Shown: piece by piece, positions 1 through 10,825 of the stretch
How the letters are laid out: every line of letters begins with the position of its first letter
Position numbering within the stretch: position 1 is the stretch's first letter
Origin: Acanthochlamys bracteata
Lineage: Eukaryota > Streptophyta > Magnoliopsida > Pandanales > Velloziaceae
Direction of reading: 5' to 3'
NCBI GenBank assembly: GCA_019914995.1
Contig: CM034136.1
Location: 5,719,270 to 5,783,269 of the forward strand
DNA length: 64,000 nucleotides
The notes under the pieces: model-generated
Told to the model about the DNA's origin: nothing
Databases searched by the model: none
Seen by the model: only the letters and a program-made list of their open reading frames with translations
Translations under genes and position numbers: made by a program

Positions 1-242
1 ATTATAAAGACGCACTGAAATGGTAAAGGTCATTATAGGAAATATAAACAACTCAAAAAGCAGCTATGAAGATGAAAACTTTTAAGGATCTCAACAAATT
101 CCATGATCTTGAAATGAGCAACATATTATATAAGTGAACAAGCTTGTTCAAGATTTATATGCAAATGGGCAGAGAAAAAAAATGCATAAATTATAAAGAA
201 AGGGTAAGCATGAAATGTTTTAAAGTAAGTTATTAGATTTAC

Positions 243-3200
243 CAGATTAAGCGTTCCTTGTATTAAGGAAAAGTCCCAAGCAATATATGAATTGACAGAA
301 TCAACTGTAAGTATGACCTGGAAAGGTAGGTAAAGTTGAAATTAACATTAGATATGAAACAAGTATTGGCAAATATGTTTTTTCATAAACATTAAGCATG
401 GGAAACAGAAAAGGTAAATGAATATTGAGATGTTTGTTCATAAAATGGATGATTCACAACCTATTAAACTGAAGCACTATAAACTAGAAACCATTGAAAA
501 AAAACAACAAAATCGTATCATCAGAGGTTTAATAATTACTATATTGGTTCTCCAAGCTTTTATTGTTTCTTCTCTTACTCTTCATCTTCATTTTCTAAAA
601 GATGAGATGGGCATGAGTGTTATGATCGCACCCACTCTATTCATACCTCATGAATGTTTCCAGCAGGAATAATAGTCTCCTTGTAATCATTATAATTCCT
701 GGCCACAGTACAAAGTACATGTGAAGACTTCCAAGATGAAAGATAGAGGTCCTAACTGAAAATCTTTAAAAGGTTATAAACTAGCGCCTCATATATGTGC
801 AGATTAAATTATTAGAGACTTGCCTTGCTTCAGCAGCTCCAGCATCCTCTGCCGAAATTAAAAAAGGAGAATTAGCAAATACCTCTCTGCAATAAGGAGA
901 TTAATTTAGTGAATAGTGACAATTTTCTAACATAAAACCAAGAAGATTTATATCTGTTTTAAGATGTAGTTCAAATCTACAGCTGGTAAAAGGTCAATCA
1001 CTGAAGATGGCAACTCATTGGTCGCAATCAAGCTGCTATTTTTCCAACACACTCATAACTTTTGAGTAACAAAGATTGTTAGGTAAACTTTTAGAAAACA
1101 ATCTTGTCCTCTAAAATTATGTCTACATGAAGCTAACATGCCAACCAACCCTATTGCAATGAATATATATTATCTTGTAGGCAGATCAAAATGTCAACTG
1201 ATGGTTGAGAAAAATTTTGGAGGAGTTGCCTGCCTAATTGTAAATCTAGCAAACATGAAGATATATGGCAATGATAATCAACTGCAATTTATAGATCAAC
1301 TTCATCTGGTTGTATGACAGCGAAAATTTTGATTCGGCAAATCATCGAGAGTTAACAACATTAAAATTAATTACATTAGAAAGATCCGGTCAGTTGATGG
1401 TGACTGAATAGTAATTTTGTTTTTATTTGGCTTGAGCTGATTTTAAAATTCTTAACCTGCCAGAATAATGTGAACTTTCCAGTAATTGCAATAGGGCTTT
1501 GTATGAGGCAAATGTCCTTTTAGATATACACTGGAGAATTACTATGAAACGGTGAATGCATGTATAATCACAAGCAGAAAAGGATAAATTATGCTTTATT
1601 AAGACTTGGCTGATACCCTATAAATTTGGTGAAACTCTCAAATTCCGAGGTGTATATTCGAACTGCTTGTTCTACAACCACCAAATGATCCTTTGGCCTG
1701 CAATGCATTCAAAAGGTCTGATTAGTCAAAGAAGACTTTGCCTACAACAAACTAAACCAACAACTACATGCCAATATCTTACAATCTCATTTTATCATAT
1801 CGTCCCCATGAAAGTTGTAAAAACAACCGAATGGAGAGAATCATTCTTGTGAGACCGTAAAGAGTAGGTCCATAACGCTGTCTTTGCTCTTCCATAGGCC
1901 TATAACAAGGAATAGATCATAATATAATCCAGCCTGTGGGAATAAAATCTAGAAAGAGGTTCTGTTCGATTAGGAGTATCCCGGGTTCAGTACCCTTGAT
2001 CGTCATTTATTTGCTTCAAGAAGTCTAACAGAACCTGCAAAAACATGAAATTGCAAACTATCATTATTCGGGAAAGAAAATTTTAAGATATCTGAGCTAA
2101 ATTATACATTACATTTAAAAAAAGGGCTAGAAAGTCACATTCGAAATGCTAAAGCAATAGCATAAAACGAGTTTATTGATGCTATTATTGTAGGAATAGG
2201 AGTGTGGCCATAGACAATGACAGGACAGTATCAAAGTACTCAAAAAGTGTTTTTATCTCGCTTTTAAAGGATAATAGGGCTTCTTTGGTTGCTAATTGGT
2301 AATAGTCGTTCTTGAAGATGGATAGCATGGCTTATTACAACGACGACAACAACAACAACAACTACCAAGATCTAGTCCTGCTAGGGGGACAGCTTGCTCC
2401 ATTGTTCTAACAGCATGTATCCTGCACAAATAGATTATGTAACATCTAAGAAATGTAGTGATACATATGGAATGGATCATCAACTGAATTTCAATGTTTT
2501 CAATTAAAGCACAGTTAGCAAGAGTCATAAATTTAATTTTGACTTGGCTACTGTAAAATTTAATTTTAAGGTAGATGGAGACAAAATCCAAAAAACATAG
2601 AATTACATTAGATGTAGAGTATCTTCATTCAAAAGATCATGATTGCAACTCGTAACTTGTGACTAAATCAGTATGTACAAGGTACAGACATCCTAGATCA
2701 ATGTAGGGACACTAACCTGTGGCACTCCAACCAAATACTTAACAAGTGCCTTGTACACACCCGCAGCAGAACCAAGTTGAGCTAACTGCGCCCTTCTGTG
2801 AAGTCAGTTGGCAGGAAGAAAAAATCAATGCCATTAAGATATTAAATTTTTCATAAGACGGCCATTGATTACTAACACAGAATACTACCTCTCCATTTGT
2901 TGTTTCCATAGTAAAGCATAACGATCACGAATGTTTCCACCAGAATTTACCAAAGACTCAACCTCAGCTTGTCTATTCCTCTCTGACCTTTCTCTCTGTT
3001 GTCTGATAAGTGTGCCTCGAAAATCCTGTGGCATGTAGGTCATAACTGCAAAAAAAAATTTACATAATTCAATCATTTGAAAGAAACATATCCACAGATA
3101 GAAACACTAAAGATTACATAAAACCTAAAACCATAACAACTATTAAACTATTTGCTATGCAAGTTGTGCAAGAAAATCATGTAGACAAGAGAGGGACCTT

Positions 3201-5701
3201 GGTACAAATAGTCTGGTCTAAAAGATATGCACAAGCAAATTTTAGATATTAGAAGCCATCAGTACTATGAAGATAAATAGTCTCAACTAACCAGGATATT
3301 AAAACATTCGATTCAAGTAAAGTCTATCACAACTTCACTAAAAATAAAGTCATTCTGTTAAAACTTCAATCTTGTTTGATGAGTGACCAGCCGGAACCCT
3401 TTTACAATGAGTATTTATTTAAGAACAGTCTCTCAGTGCAAAATTAAACAAAACAGTCCAGACAACCCATACATGGTAATGCTAGTAAATCGGTCAATAA
3501 CTGCTTCGAAGAGATCACATTACTTCCTTTTTTATTTACCAAAATTTTCTCATGAATCTCCATATGTAATACATCCCGCAAGTAGATCAACTTTTTGCTG
3601 ATTGCATAAGCAAATGATCTAGTTCTTTTGACCAAATAGATCCTAGAACTAAAATGTTTGTATGAATCCATTGTCCCATGCAAACTCAGAGAACAAGTTT
3701 AACTATTTCATACCATCGGATAATTTAATTATGACAGATTTCAAGGGTGATAAATCCACACATGCTCTTACAGTTAACTTGGCTTGACGAAAAAACTGAA
3801 AATGGACATAGCATGATTGGGTACAGTCTCGAGTGATTAGGTAAGTAAATCTTGATTGTATTTGCACAATAAATAAAAATGATCCTCAGTGAATTTTGAT
3901 AAGCATTTTGGAAAGAATAGCATAATATACAGATGAGAAAGTGGATAATTCATAGTCAACCTGTATTGAAGACGCTGTCAGCATTTTTTACTTGGAAGGC
4001 TTCAAGGTTTTTCAGTGTACTCTGCAATTTGACTTTGAGACTGCTAAGCACACCACCAATATCAACATCCTCTGATATAGGATTCTCTTTGAGCTGCAGT
4101 TCATGGTAAATAAAGAAAAGAAATAGATCTTCATAGATGTGGGTTGTTCGATGCTAAAGTGATCATAATGATAACATTATTATAACGATAAGCAGGCTCA
4201 ATAAATGCATAAGGAGCAATAGTTCCTTAACAAAGAATTTGCAACGATTGAGGAAAAACATATGAGAAAATTCGTCACATTCCCCAAGCTGTGAAGTTTC
4301 AGTAATGACTCCGAAAAAAGAACAAGGACAAACAAATTAAATGCAGTTTTGGTCTATACCGATTGTGGCCAATGAGACTTTTCAAGTAGAAATACTATTT
4401 CTTCAATGTGTTCTCTGTTCTTCCAAAGATTTTCATCTATTTTATGAGGAGGTTCAAGATCGGCTTGCTGCACCAAAAACTCCTCACCTTCATTGACAAA
4501 CGCAGTATATACATGAGCATAAAATTAGCAACAGTACAAAATACAGATGCTTATCCATTTCCCTTCATACTCAATGGTTGAACACCAACCAAGTACTAAC
4601 ACCACCTACTTCCCACTGAATTAATCCACAATTCAGGACATGATATAGCAAGAATTCAGCCTGACACAGCAATCATCCACTAAGACTGTCCCAACTATGT
4701 TTTAGATCAATAACGTATGAACTTTTACATGTGTGTAACACCAGCAACTATCCAGCCACAAGGCAGAAGAAGTACCAGAAAGATCAAGTACAAAAACTTT
4801 TCACCATCTCTTTTGTCAAATCAGTAACTGCTGATATGAGAGTATCTCCTGGTGAAACATGGATCAGAACATCGATTAAGTGGGTATGTTCAACAATTAT
4901 TAGACAAGAAAGCCATCTCTATAAATAAACTCAGTGGTGATGCAGGAGGAACCTACAGAACTAGAGGAACAACATGAAACTTTATTCTTGTAGAAGCAAA
5001 CACTAATTAGCACTCCTAAAATTAGCTCAACTCTAAAATTAGACAGGACTGCTAGCCAAAGTTTACTACTCCTACAGACCTTTGATATAGATCAGACCAC
5101 AATTATCAGCATCAAGAAATGTATCGCACACAAAACTAGCCATACATTTTAGTAACACGTTTTCCAGCCTATACCAAACATTAACAAATAGCTACAAGCG
5201 TGCTTGCCACAAATGATGACTAATGTGAAAATCTCTTTAAGGGAAATATAATTGATACTGACATATCTACCTAAAATTAAGAAGCATAATACTATCAAAA
5301 GCTAAATTGCTCGCCAAAGTCAGAACTACTGACTCTTCAAATTCAGCAGATGCTTGTTCCCCTAAAACCAATTCGATCAGAAATCTTATTCCATCTACCT
5401 CATCAACTTACACCGACACACTACGACCCTTGAATGCAGTATTGCAACACAGAAGTCAAACAAATTTATCCAGAAAACAACCTACAAAATCAGGCAAATA
5501 CTACACATACGGAAACAGAGAGAGACCTGGAGCTACGGGGGAGAGATCGAGAAGCCGCTGCGACAACTCGCGTAACTCAGCGGTGAGTCGCTGGACATCA
5601 TCGGAGAGCGGTGGGACAGGATACTTATCGTAGTACTTGGACAGAAACGCCCGCGTGATGGGAACCAACCCGTCCGTCGACGATGAAGCCGTCGAAGCCA
5701 T
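243..5701 (-). CDS. Conserved plant protein, probable GOLD-like C-terminal domain (3' partial)
   Basis: Eleven coding exons read on the minus strand: 5527-5701, 4360-4487, 3961-4093, 2889-3045, 2717-2795, 1994-2034, 1783-1899, 1617-1697, 824-886, 647-698 and 243-317. All phases agree and give 367 residues; the end of the gene is off the left edge. The protein starts MASTASSSTDGLVPITRAF and contains DVDIGGVLSSLKVKLQSTL, VMTYMPQDFRGTLIRQQRE, VLLDFLKQINDDQG, PMEEQRQRYGPTLYGLTRM, EVFANSPFLISAEDAG, and then NDYKETIIPAG and VNSYIAWDFSLIQGTLNL. The last part looks like the start of a GOLD-type beta-sandwich as in Sec14/patellin-like proteins, and I recall plant homologues with this order whose role is unknown. 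The first half is mostly helical and charged, with no signal peptide or membrane segment. The start is the first ATG after GC-rich leader sequence. The domain call is inference; the gene model is strong. Confidence 0.77.
699..823 (-). other. GC-AG intron in the conserved plant gene
   Basis: The exon at 824-886 ends AG and is followed by GCAAGT, the usual context of a GC-type donor; the acceptor is at 699-700. A nearby GT would leave the next exon (647-698) out of phase, while the GC donor gives a continuous reading EARNYNDYKE. GC-AG introns are a minority class in plants. Confidence 0.7.
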
Positions 5702-6133
5702 CGCTGCCGCCCGCCGGCGAGATCTCTAGGCTAACTCTCTTGATCGCCGGCGTTCACAATAGCAGTAAGCGAGAGCGACCTCGAGTGACCACTGCTGGGG
5801 ATATTTATAGCGCGAGAGAAATGAATCGCTCGGGCGCGCCGAAGAAATAGAAGAAGCGGAGTTGTTGTTAGGACAGTTTAACAGATCGCTGTTGTTGATG
5901 TTGGTGAAGAAACGTAGGTTTTAAGCATCACTAGTCATCAGGAAGACCGTCTTTTAATTTATAAAGATTGAACTGAGCTATAAAATATTAAATAAGTTAA
6001 TATATTTAGAATTAGATTGAAAAAGATAATTTTAATTTAAAATAATAAAAAAGTCTACACAATTAAAATAAGCTCTTCAAGTCGAAACGGTGCGAAAAAG
6101 CGACGTCTTTAGCGATTAAGGAGTGTTCTGAAC

Positions 6134-6976
6134 TAGAAATGATAATTTAGATTTATGGATCAATTTAAAATCGAGCTACTTAATAATTGATCAAATTTAT
6201 TCAATCTTAATTCAATTGATAAATTTATACGGTCAAATTATCAACACTAACTCAATTTATTTAACAATCAGATCAAAATTAGATTGATCTGTTTAATCAT
6301 TTTAATTTTAATTTTTAGTTCCATATTTTTAAACTTATTTAAAATTATAAAATCAGTTGAAAATAAAAGTGCATAATATTTTTAATAAAGAGATATCGTG
6401 AGTATCCGTCAGAATATGTATTTCTTAATATCTTCATCATTCTTTATAATATCCAAAAAAATTATTTTTATTTTTCAAAAAATATGTTGTTATAACTGAA
6501 ATTTCATAATTATAAATACATACTAATAAATTCGATTAAAATTTCGATAGACATAACTATTTAATAAACTTTGATAAAAATCTTTATACTAAATTCGTCA
6601 TTAAAAAAATATTTATATAAAATACTTTTGATAATATTATAACTCTCATCTTATACTATCTTACTAAGATATAAAAATAAACGATTTAGTTAGAAATACA
6701 TTATAATTTAATAATTTATAAATTACTATTTTTGATTTTTTTTATTGTCAAAATTTTATTATATGATAAGAGAAAATTAAAAAAAAAATTTCATTCAAAA
6801 AATGGCTATTTGAATTTGTGCGTCAATTTCGGATCAATCTAATAATAATCGAATTAAATTTTTTTATTTAACCCTAATTCAATCTATTTATATGGTCAAA
6901 ATTTTCAACCCTCATTTTATTAAATTGGTTGATTTTAGATTGAATTTTTGAATCGGATCATATATTACCATCCCTA
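6134..6976. mobile_element. Diverged hAT-like non-autonomous element
   Basis: The ends read TAGAAATGATAATTTA and (reverse complement of the right end) TAGGGATGGTAATATA, an imperfect terminal inverted repeat resembling the two better copies in this window at 14034 and 38645. Just inside both ends lie scattered GATC/TCAATTT-type subterminal motifs like those copies. No matching 8-bp target duplication is visible and there is no transposase reading frame, so this is an old or chimeric relative. Confidence 0.4.
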
Positions 6977-7582
6977 TTTTTAAGTATTTATGAATTAAAA
7001 TTTTTTTAAAATAGATCTAGTTTTATTTTAAAAATAAATTTTTTAATTTAAAATATAAAATTTTATATGTTTAATTTTTAAATAAATTTTATAAATTATT
7101 ATATAAATTTATTATAAAATATAAAATAATTTATTAAAAATGAGAAACAAGTTTTACCAAACATCGTCTTTCAGGTCTTTGGCTAAAAGAAGAAAGGAGG
7201 GCGGTGAGTTTACTGAAGGTGAACGGATTCTGAGAATTCCAAGTATTGTGCTCGAATATCCGTCGCCTTGGGTATTATACTATTGATGGCAATTACTGAC
7301 TAATTGGCCTTGGGTATTATAAACCGGCTCCACGGAGAGTATCCTCATTTCCTGATTCCAGATTTCCTGCATCGATCTTATATTTTAAAACATAGCCACT
7401 GTCATAATAATCTAAGTATTTAATATCGGAGTGTTTATAAAATAAATTTTTTTATAAAATAAATACTTTTTTAAAAAATAATTTTATTTTTTACTTTCAA
7501 AAAATTAATAAAATATATAATAAAAATATTTTTATAAAATTTCTATATTTTTTAAATTTTTAAATAAATTATATATATATAT

Positions 7583-7938
7583 AGGGAGGAATAAGATTTT
7601 CTCCGGTTTTTGGTGGGGTGATTTAAATCTAATCTCTCAATATTGAATATGAAAATTATGAGTTAGAAACATATCCATAAAAAATTCAGCTCAATCGGAT
7701 TATTTAATTCACGCCATCCGGTCACTGATCAAGATTTACGAAATGATACAATATATATATTTTTAGTTTTTTTTTTCTTTCACATGTTGATCAAATGATC
7801 GGATGATGTGAATTAGAAAGTCCGATTGATTTGAAATTTTATGAATATATTTCTAACTCATAGTTTTTCATATCCAATAGTAGAGATTGGATTTGAAAGT
7901 CATTCCGACCATAAACTAGGATGAAAGTCTTTTATCTC

Positions 7939-7945
<7 letters not shown>
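7583..7945. mobile_element. Long inverted-repeat (foldback) MITE
   Basis: The left arm (about 7583-7732) and the right arm (about 7786-7945) are imperfect reverse complements over about 150 bases. Shared blocks include ATATGAAAA, TATGAGTTAGAAA, TCAATCGGA, TTCAC and ATCCGGTCA/ATCCGATCA. The loop is about 50 bases. TA-repeat tracts flank both sides. There is no coding capacity. A transcript from either strand would fold into a long hairpin. The family is not recognised; a TA-inserting MITE is the simplest reading. Confidence 0.65.

Positions 7946-7984
<39 letters not shown>
7942..7984. repeat. (TA)n microsatellite
   Basis: About twenty uninterrupted TA units lie directly beside the right arm of the hairpin element. 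A shorter TA run (7570-7582) lies beside the left arm. Confidence 0.9.
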
Positions 7985-7988
<4 letters not shown>

Positions 7989-9972
7989 GTATTAAAAATA
8001 TAAAATTAAAAATTACAAAATTTTGTTGAAATTCACAAAATCAAACGGTCCAAAATTATATGAATGTCATTTTTCTTCCTTTGGTTTTTATTTTTATAGA
8101 CGAGAAATTTGGATGACCGTTTAATAATTGAAATCGATTCTTAAAATTTATAATAGATGCAATAGAGAACGACAGAATTCCCAACACTACAACAATCACA
8201 CACGCGCTATGACAAGAGGATATTATAATCTTGGAGGAGCTAGCAGATAAATCTGAAAGACAGATTTGGACACTAGCTTCAGTTTTAAAGTATTTTATGA
8301 TTTAAAATTTAATTTGAAATAGATTTATTTTTAATTAAAAATAATTAAAAATATTTAATATAAATATAAATTTTTTATATTTATTTTGTATTATAAATAA
8401 ATTTTAAAATAATTTTTTGATAAAATAATTTATTTTAATTTTTAAATTATTTTATATTAAAAATGAGTTTGACAAAAATAAATTTAATAGATTGGTAAAT
8501 AAGCACTTAGACTTTGTACGTGTAGTTATCTGTAAATTTAAAATAAAATATTGCAATTATAGATATGCAAAATACGATCTAAAACATTTGAAAGATACAT
8601 GTATAATCTCTCTTTTAGTTTAATGTTTTGTTTCCGAATCTTCAGCTTAATCTTTTTAATGTATAATACTATATAAACTTTCTTCCCCCAACCATATTAA
8701 GTGATATATATAAAACATTAAAGGTGTGTTTTTTTAACCAAAAAATTCACTTCCTTATATTTTTAACATCTCACTTCAAATACAAAATAACATAAAAGAA
8801 CAAAAAAACTCACTTCTAACTCAATTTAATTTAATTTTTAAAAATGAATTTATAAATTTAGAGTTTAAAAATGAATTTAATATAAGTTTGAAAATGAGCT
8901 TAAAAGTGACAATTTTAATCTAAAATTTGACTTTTGAAAATAAATTTTTGGCGAGAGAAATTTATTTTAAATTTGTGTTTATTTCAGTTAAAAGTGAGTT
9001 TGAAAAGATAAATATAAATTAGTAGCTAGTAAGTAGTAAGAGAACGTTCGGCGTTATATTTACGAATTGTTTGCAAGTGAAAAATATTTTTTAAAGTAAA
9101 AAATACTTGTGTTTTATTTTAAAAATCGAACACTATTTTTCTATCTAAAAATAATAATACAAGTAAATAATAATAAAATTCTACAATTTTTTTATATTTT
9201 AAATTTTTAAACAAATTTTATAAAACATTATAATAAATTTATTGGAGAATATAAAATTAAAAAGTGTTTTCAAAAAGCAATAAAATGCACTTTAAATACT
9301 CATCATTTCAATTTTTTTTTATTTCCAAACAAATCTTATACAATATTTTATAATTTTTAATTTTTAAATAAAAGATATATGTCGTTATATTTTTATATGC
9401 ATAATTGATATTTTAAATAAAAGATTTAGCTTATTTTTTGAAATATTTCTATAATACTTTTCATTAAAAAAATTGTATTTTATAAGCGTTCCAAACATCT
9501 ACTAAATTCAAATAGAGCCGCTATAAACTATCTCCGCTGAGTAACATTGCAGTGTCGATTTGGCAACGGTTATCACTACTTATTAAATTTTCTTTTAAAT
9601 TTTGCTTTTTAATAAACCATTTAGTATTTATTTTTTCAAAAATGGAAAAATACAAATATTGTAATTATAATTATCATTATATTATTTTTAAAAATAAAAA
9701 AACTAAACTTATTTTTCGGAAAATATTAAATAAACTTTTTTAGAAAACTTTTTTATTTTAATCACCTTTGAAGTCTGAACATCTCTAGGAAGCCAATTCT
9801 TCTCAGCCCAGCTTACACGTGAAGGCCATAAAAGATACAGCCTGTTTATTCTTAGTAAGGCCTCCAATTTCATGCAAACCAATCGATCAATATGACTGTA
9901 GTGCCGATAATGAAAGCAGCAGTAGAGCAAGCAGATTAGATAAATGAGAGAGAACTGCGCTCCCGCTCGCCG

Positions 9973-10825
9973 GTGAAATTCAAAAGACTTTCCATCTCGA
10001 TTTCAGTGGCGATAATTTCTTCGCCAACATCTGTGTTATCTACATGGAGCATGGCATCATTGCGCGCCGCTCTCCCTCCGCCCGCTGTTTCCAACTCTCT
10101 CCGTTTCTCTTCTCCATCGCCGGCGAGGAGGATGGAATCCGATGGTGTTAAGATGCTTCCATCATTCACGAGTCTTACTCCAGTGAACACTTGTCTCTCC
10201 CTCGGTTTCGGTATTAATCTCAGAAGCTCCTTAGTGCTTTTGTTGTTACTTTGTGATTGTGGAATGAGTTGGACGGTTTTCGATTACTGTTTTGCTTTTG
10301 TTATAGTTGTAGGACTGGAGTTTCAAATTTGTTTAGGAAGTTAGGTGACTAGTGGTATACTTCAATTGGTTCTATATTTTATATTGAACGTAGGTTGCCT
10401 GTATTGCTCATAAACAAGTTGATTGTTCATCTCATAGATGAGATTGGCTATGAGCACAGGTTCAGCATTGTTGACAGCGGATGCAGATTCTATGCAATGA
10501 GACATGGAAAGCATGTTAAACTTAACAGGCCCCCAGATCAACGGTGAGCATTACTTCGTGGTCTGACCACCCAACTCTTGAAACACGGTAGGATTAAAAC
10601 TACACAGGCAAGGGCAAGTGCCATTAGGAAGTATGCTGATGAAATGATCACATTGGCTAGAGATGGATCCCTTCATAAAAGGAGACATGCACTGGGTTTC
10701 ATCTATGAAAAGTAGATAGTCCATCCATTGTTTGCGGAGGTCCAAGACAGATATGGTGATAGAAATGGAGGGTAACTAGAATTATTCGTACACTTCCGAG
10801 GAGACAATGCACCAATGGCTTATAT
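9973..10825 (+). pseudogene. RPL17: Pseudogene of nuclear-encoded chloroplast ribosomal protein L17
   Basis: The reading frame STWSMASLRAALP resembles the start of plastid L17 precursors. After an intron-like gap (about 10211-10437, GT-AG, phase kept) follow [82 protein letters not shown]: the whole bL17 core. It is broken by an in-frame TGA at 10545-10547 (where CGA for Arg is expected), a TAG at 10713-10715 (CAG for Gln expected) and a one-base deletion near 10774 that shifts the frame. The usual C-terminal residues after MAYI are replaced by unrelated sequence. The retained intron means this is a duplicated gene, not a retro-copy. An intact copy must exist elsewhere for plastid translation. 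Confidence 0.85.

Larger units (their letters stand above)
5762..9950. other. AT-rich intergenic region with repeats
   Basis: No gene is supported in this 4.2-kb stretch. It is strongly AT-rich, with poly-A/T runs and short ORFs of low complexity. It contains the diverged hAT-like element, the long hairpin element, a TA microsatellite and one copy of the AT-rich family with a TTGGTAAATAAGCAC end (about 8280-8510), all listed separately. The upstream side of the minus-strand gene at 5701 probably holds its promoter and leader around 5702-5850, where GC content is locally higher. Confidence 0.7.

Noticed and set aside
418..672. 84-codon plus-strand frame
   Set aside because: It overlaps coding exon 647-698 and an intron of the minus-strand gene and has no known motif.
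9936..10190. 84-codon minus frame with acidic sequence
   Set aside because: It is the shadow of the L17 transit-peptide frame on the plus strand.
10545..10547. Could the TGA in the L17 copy be corrected by RNA editing?
   Set aside because: C-to-U editing in plants acts in organelles, not on nuclear transcripts, and would not turn TGA into CGA; the extra TAG and frameshift also show decay.
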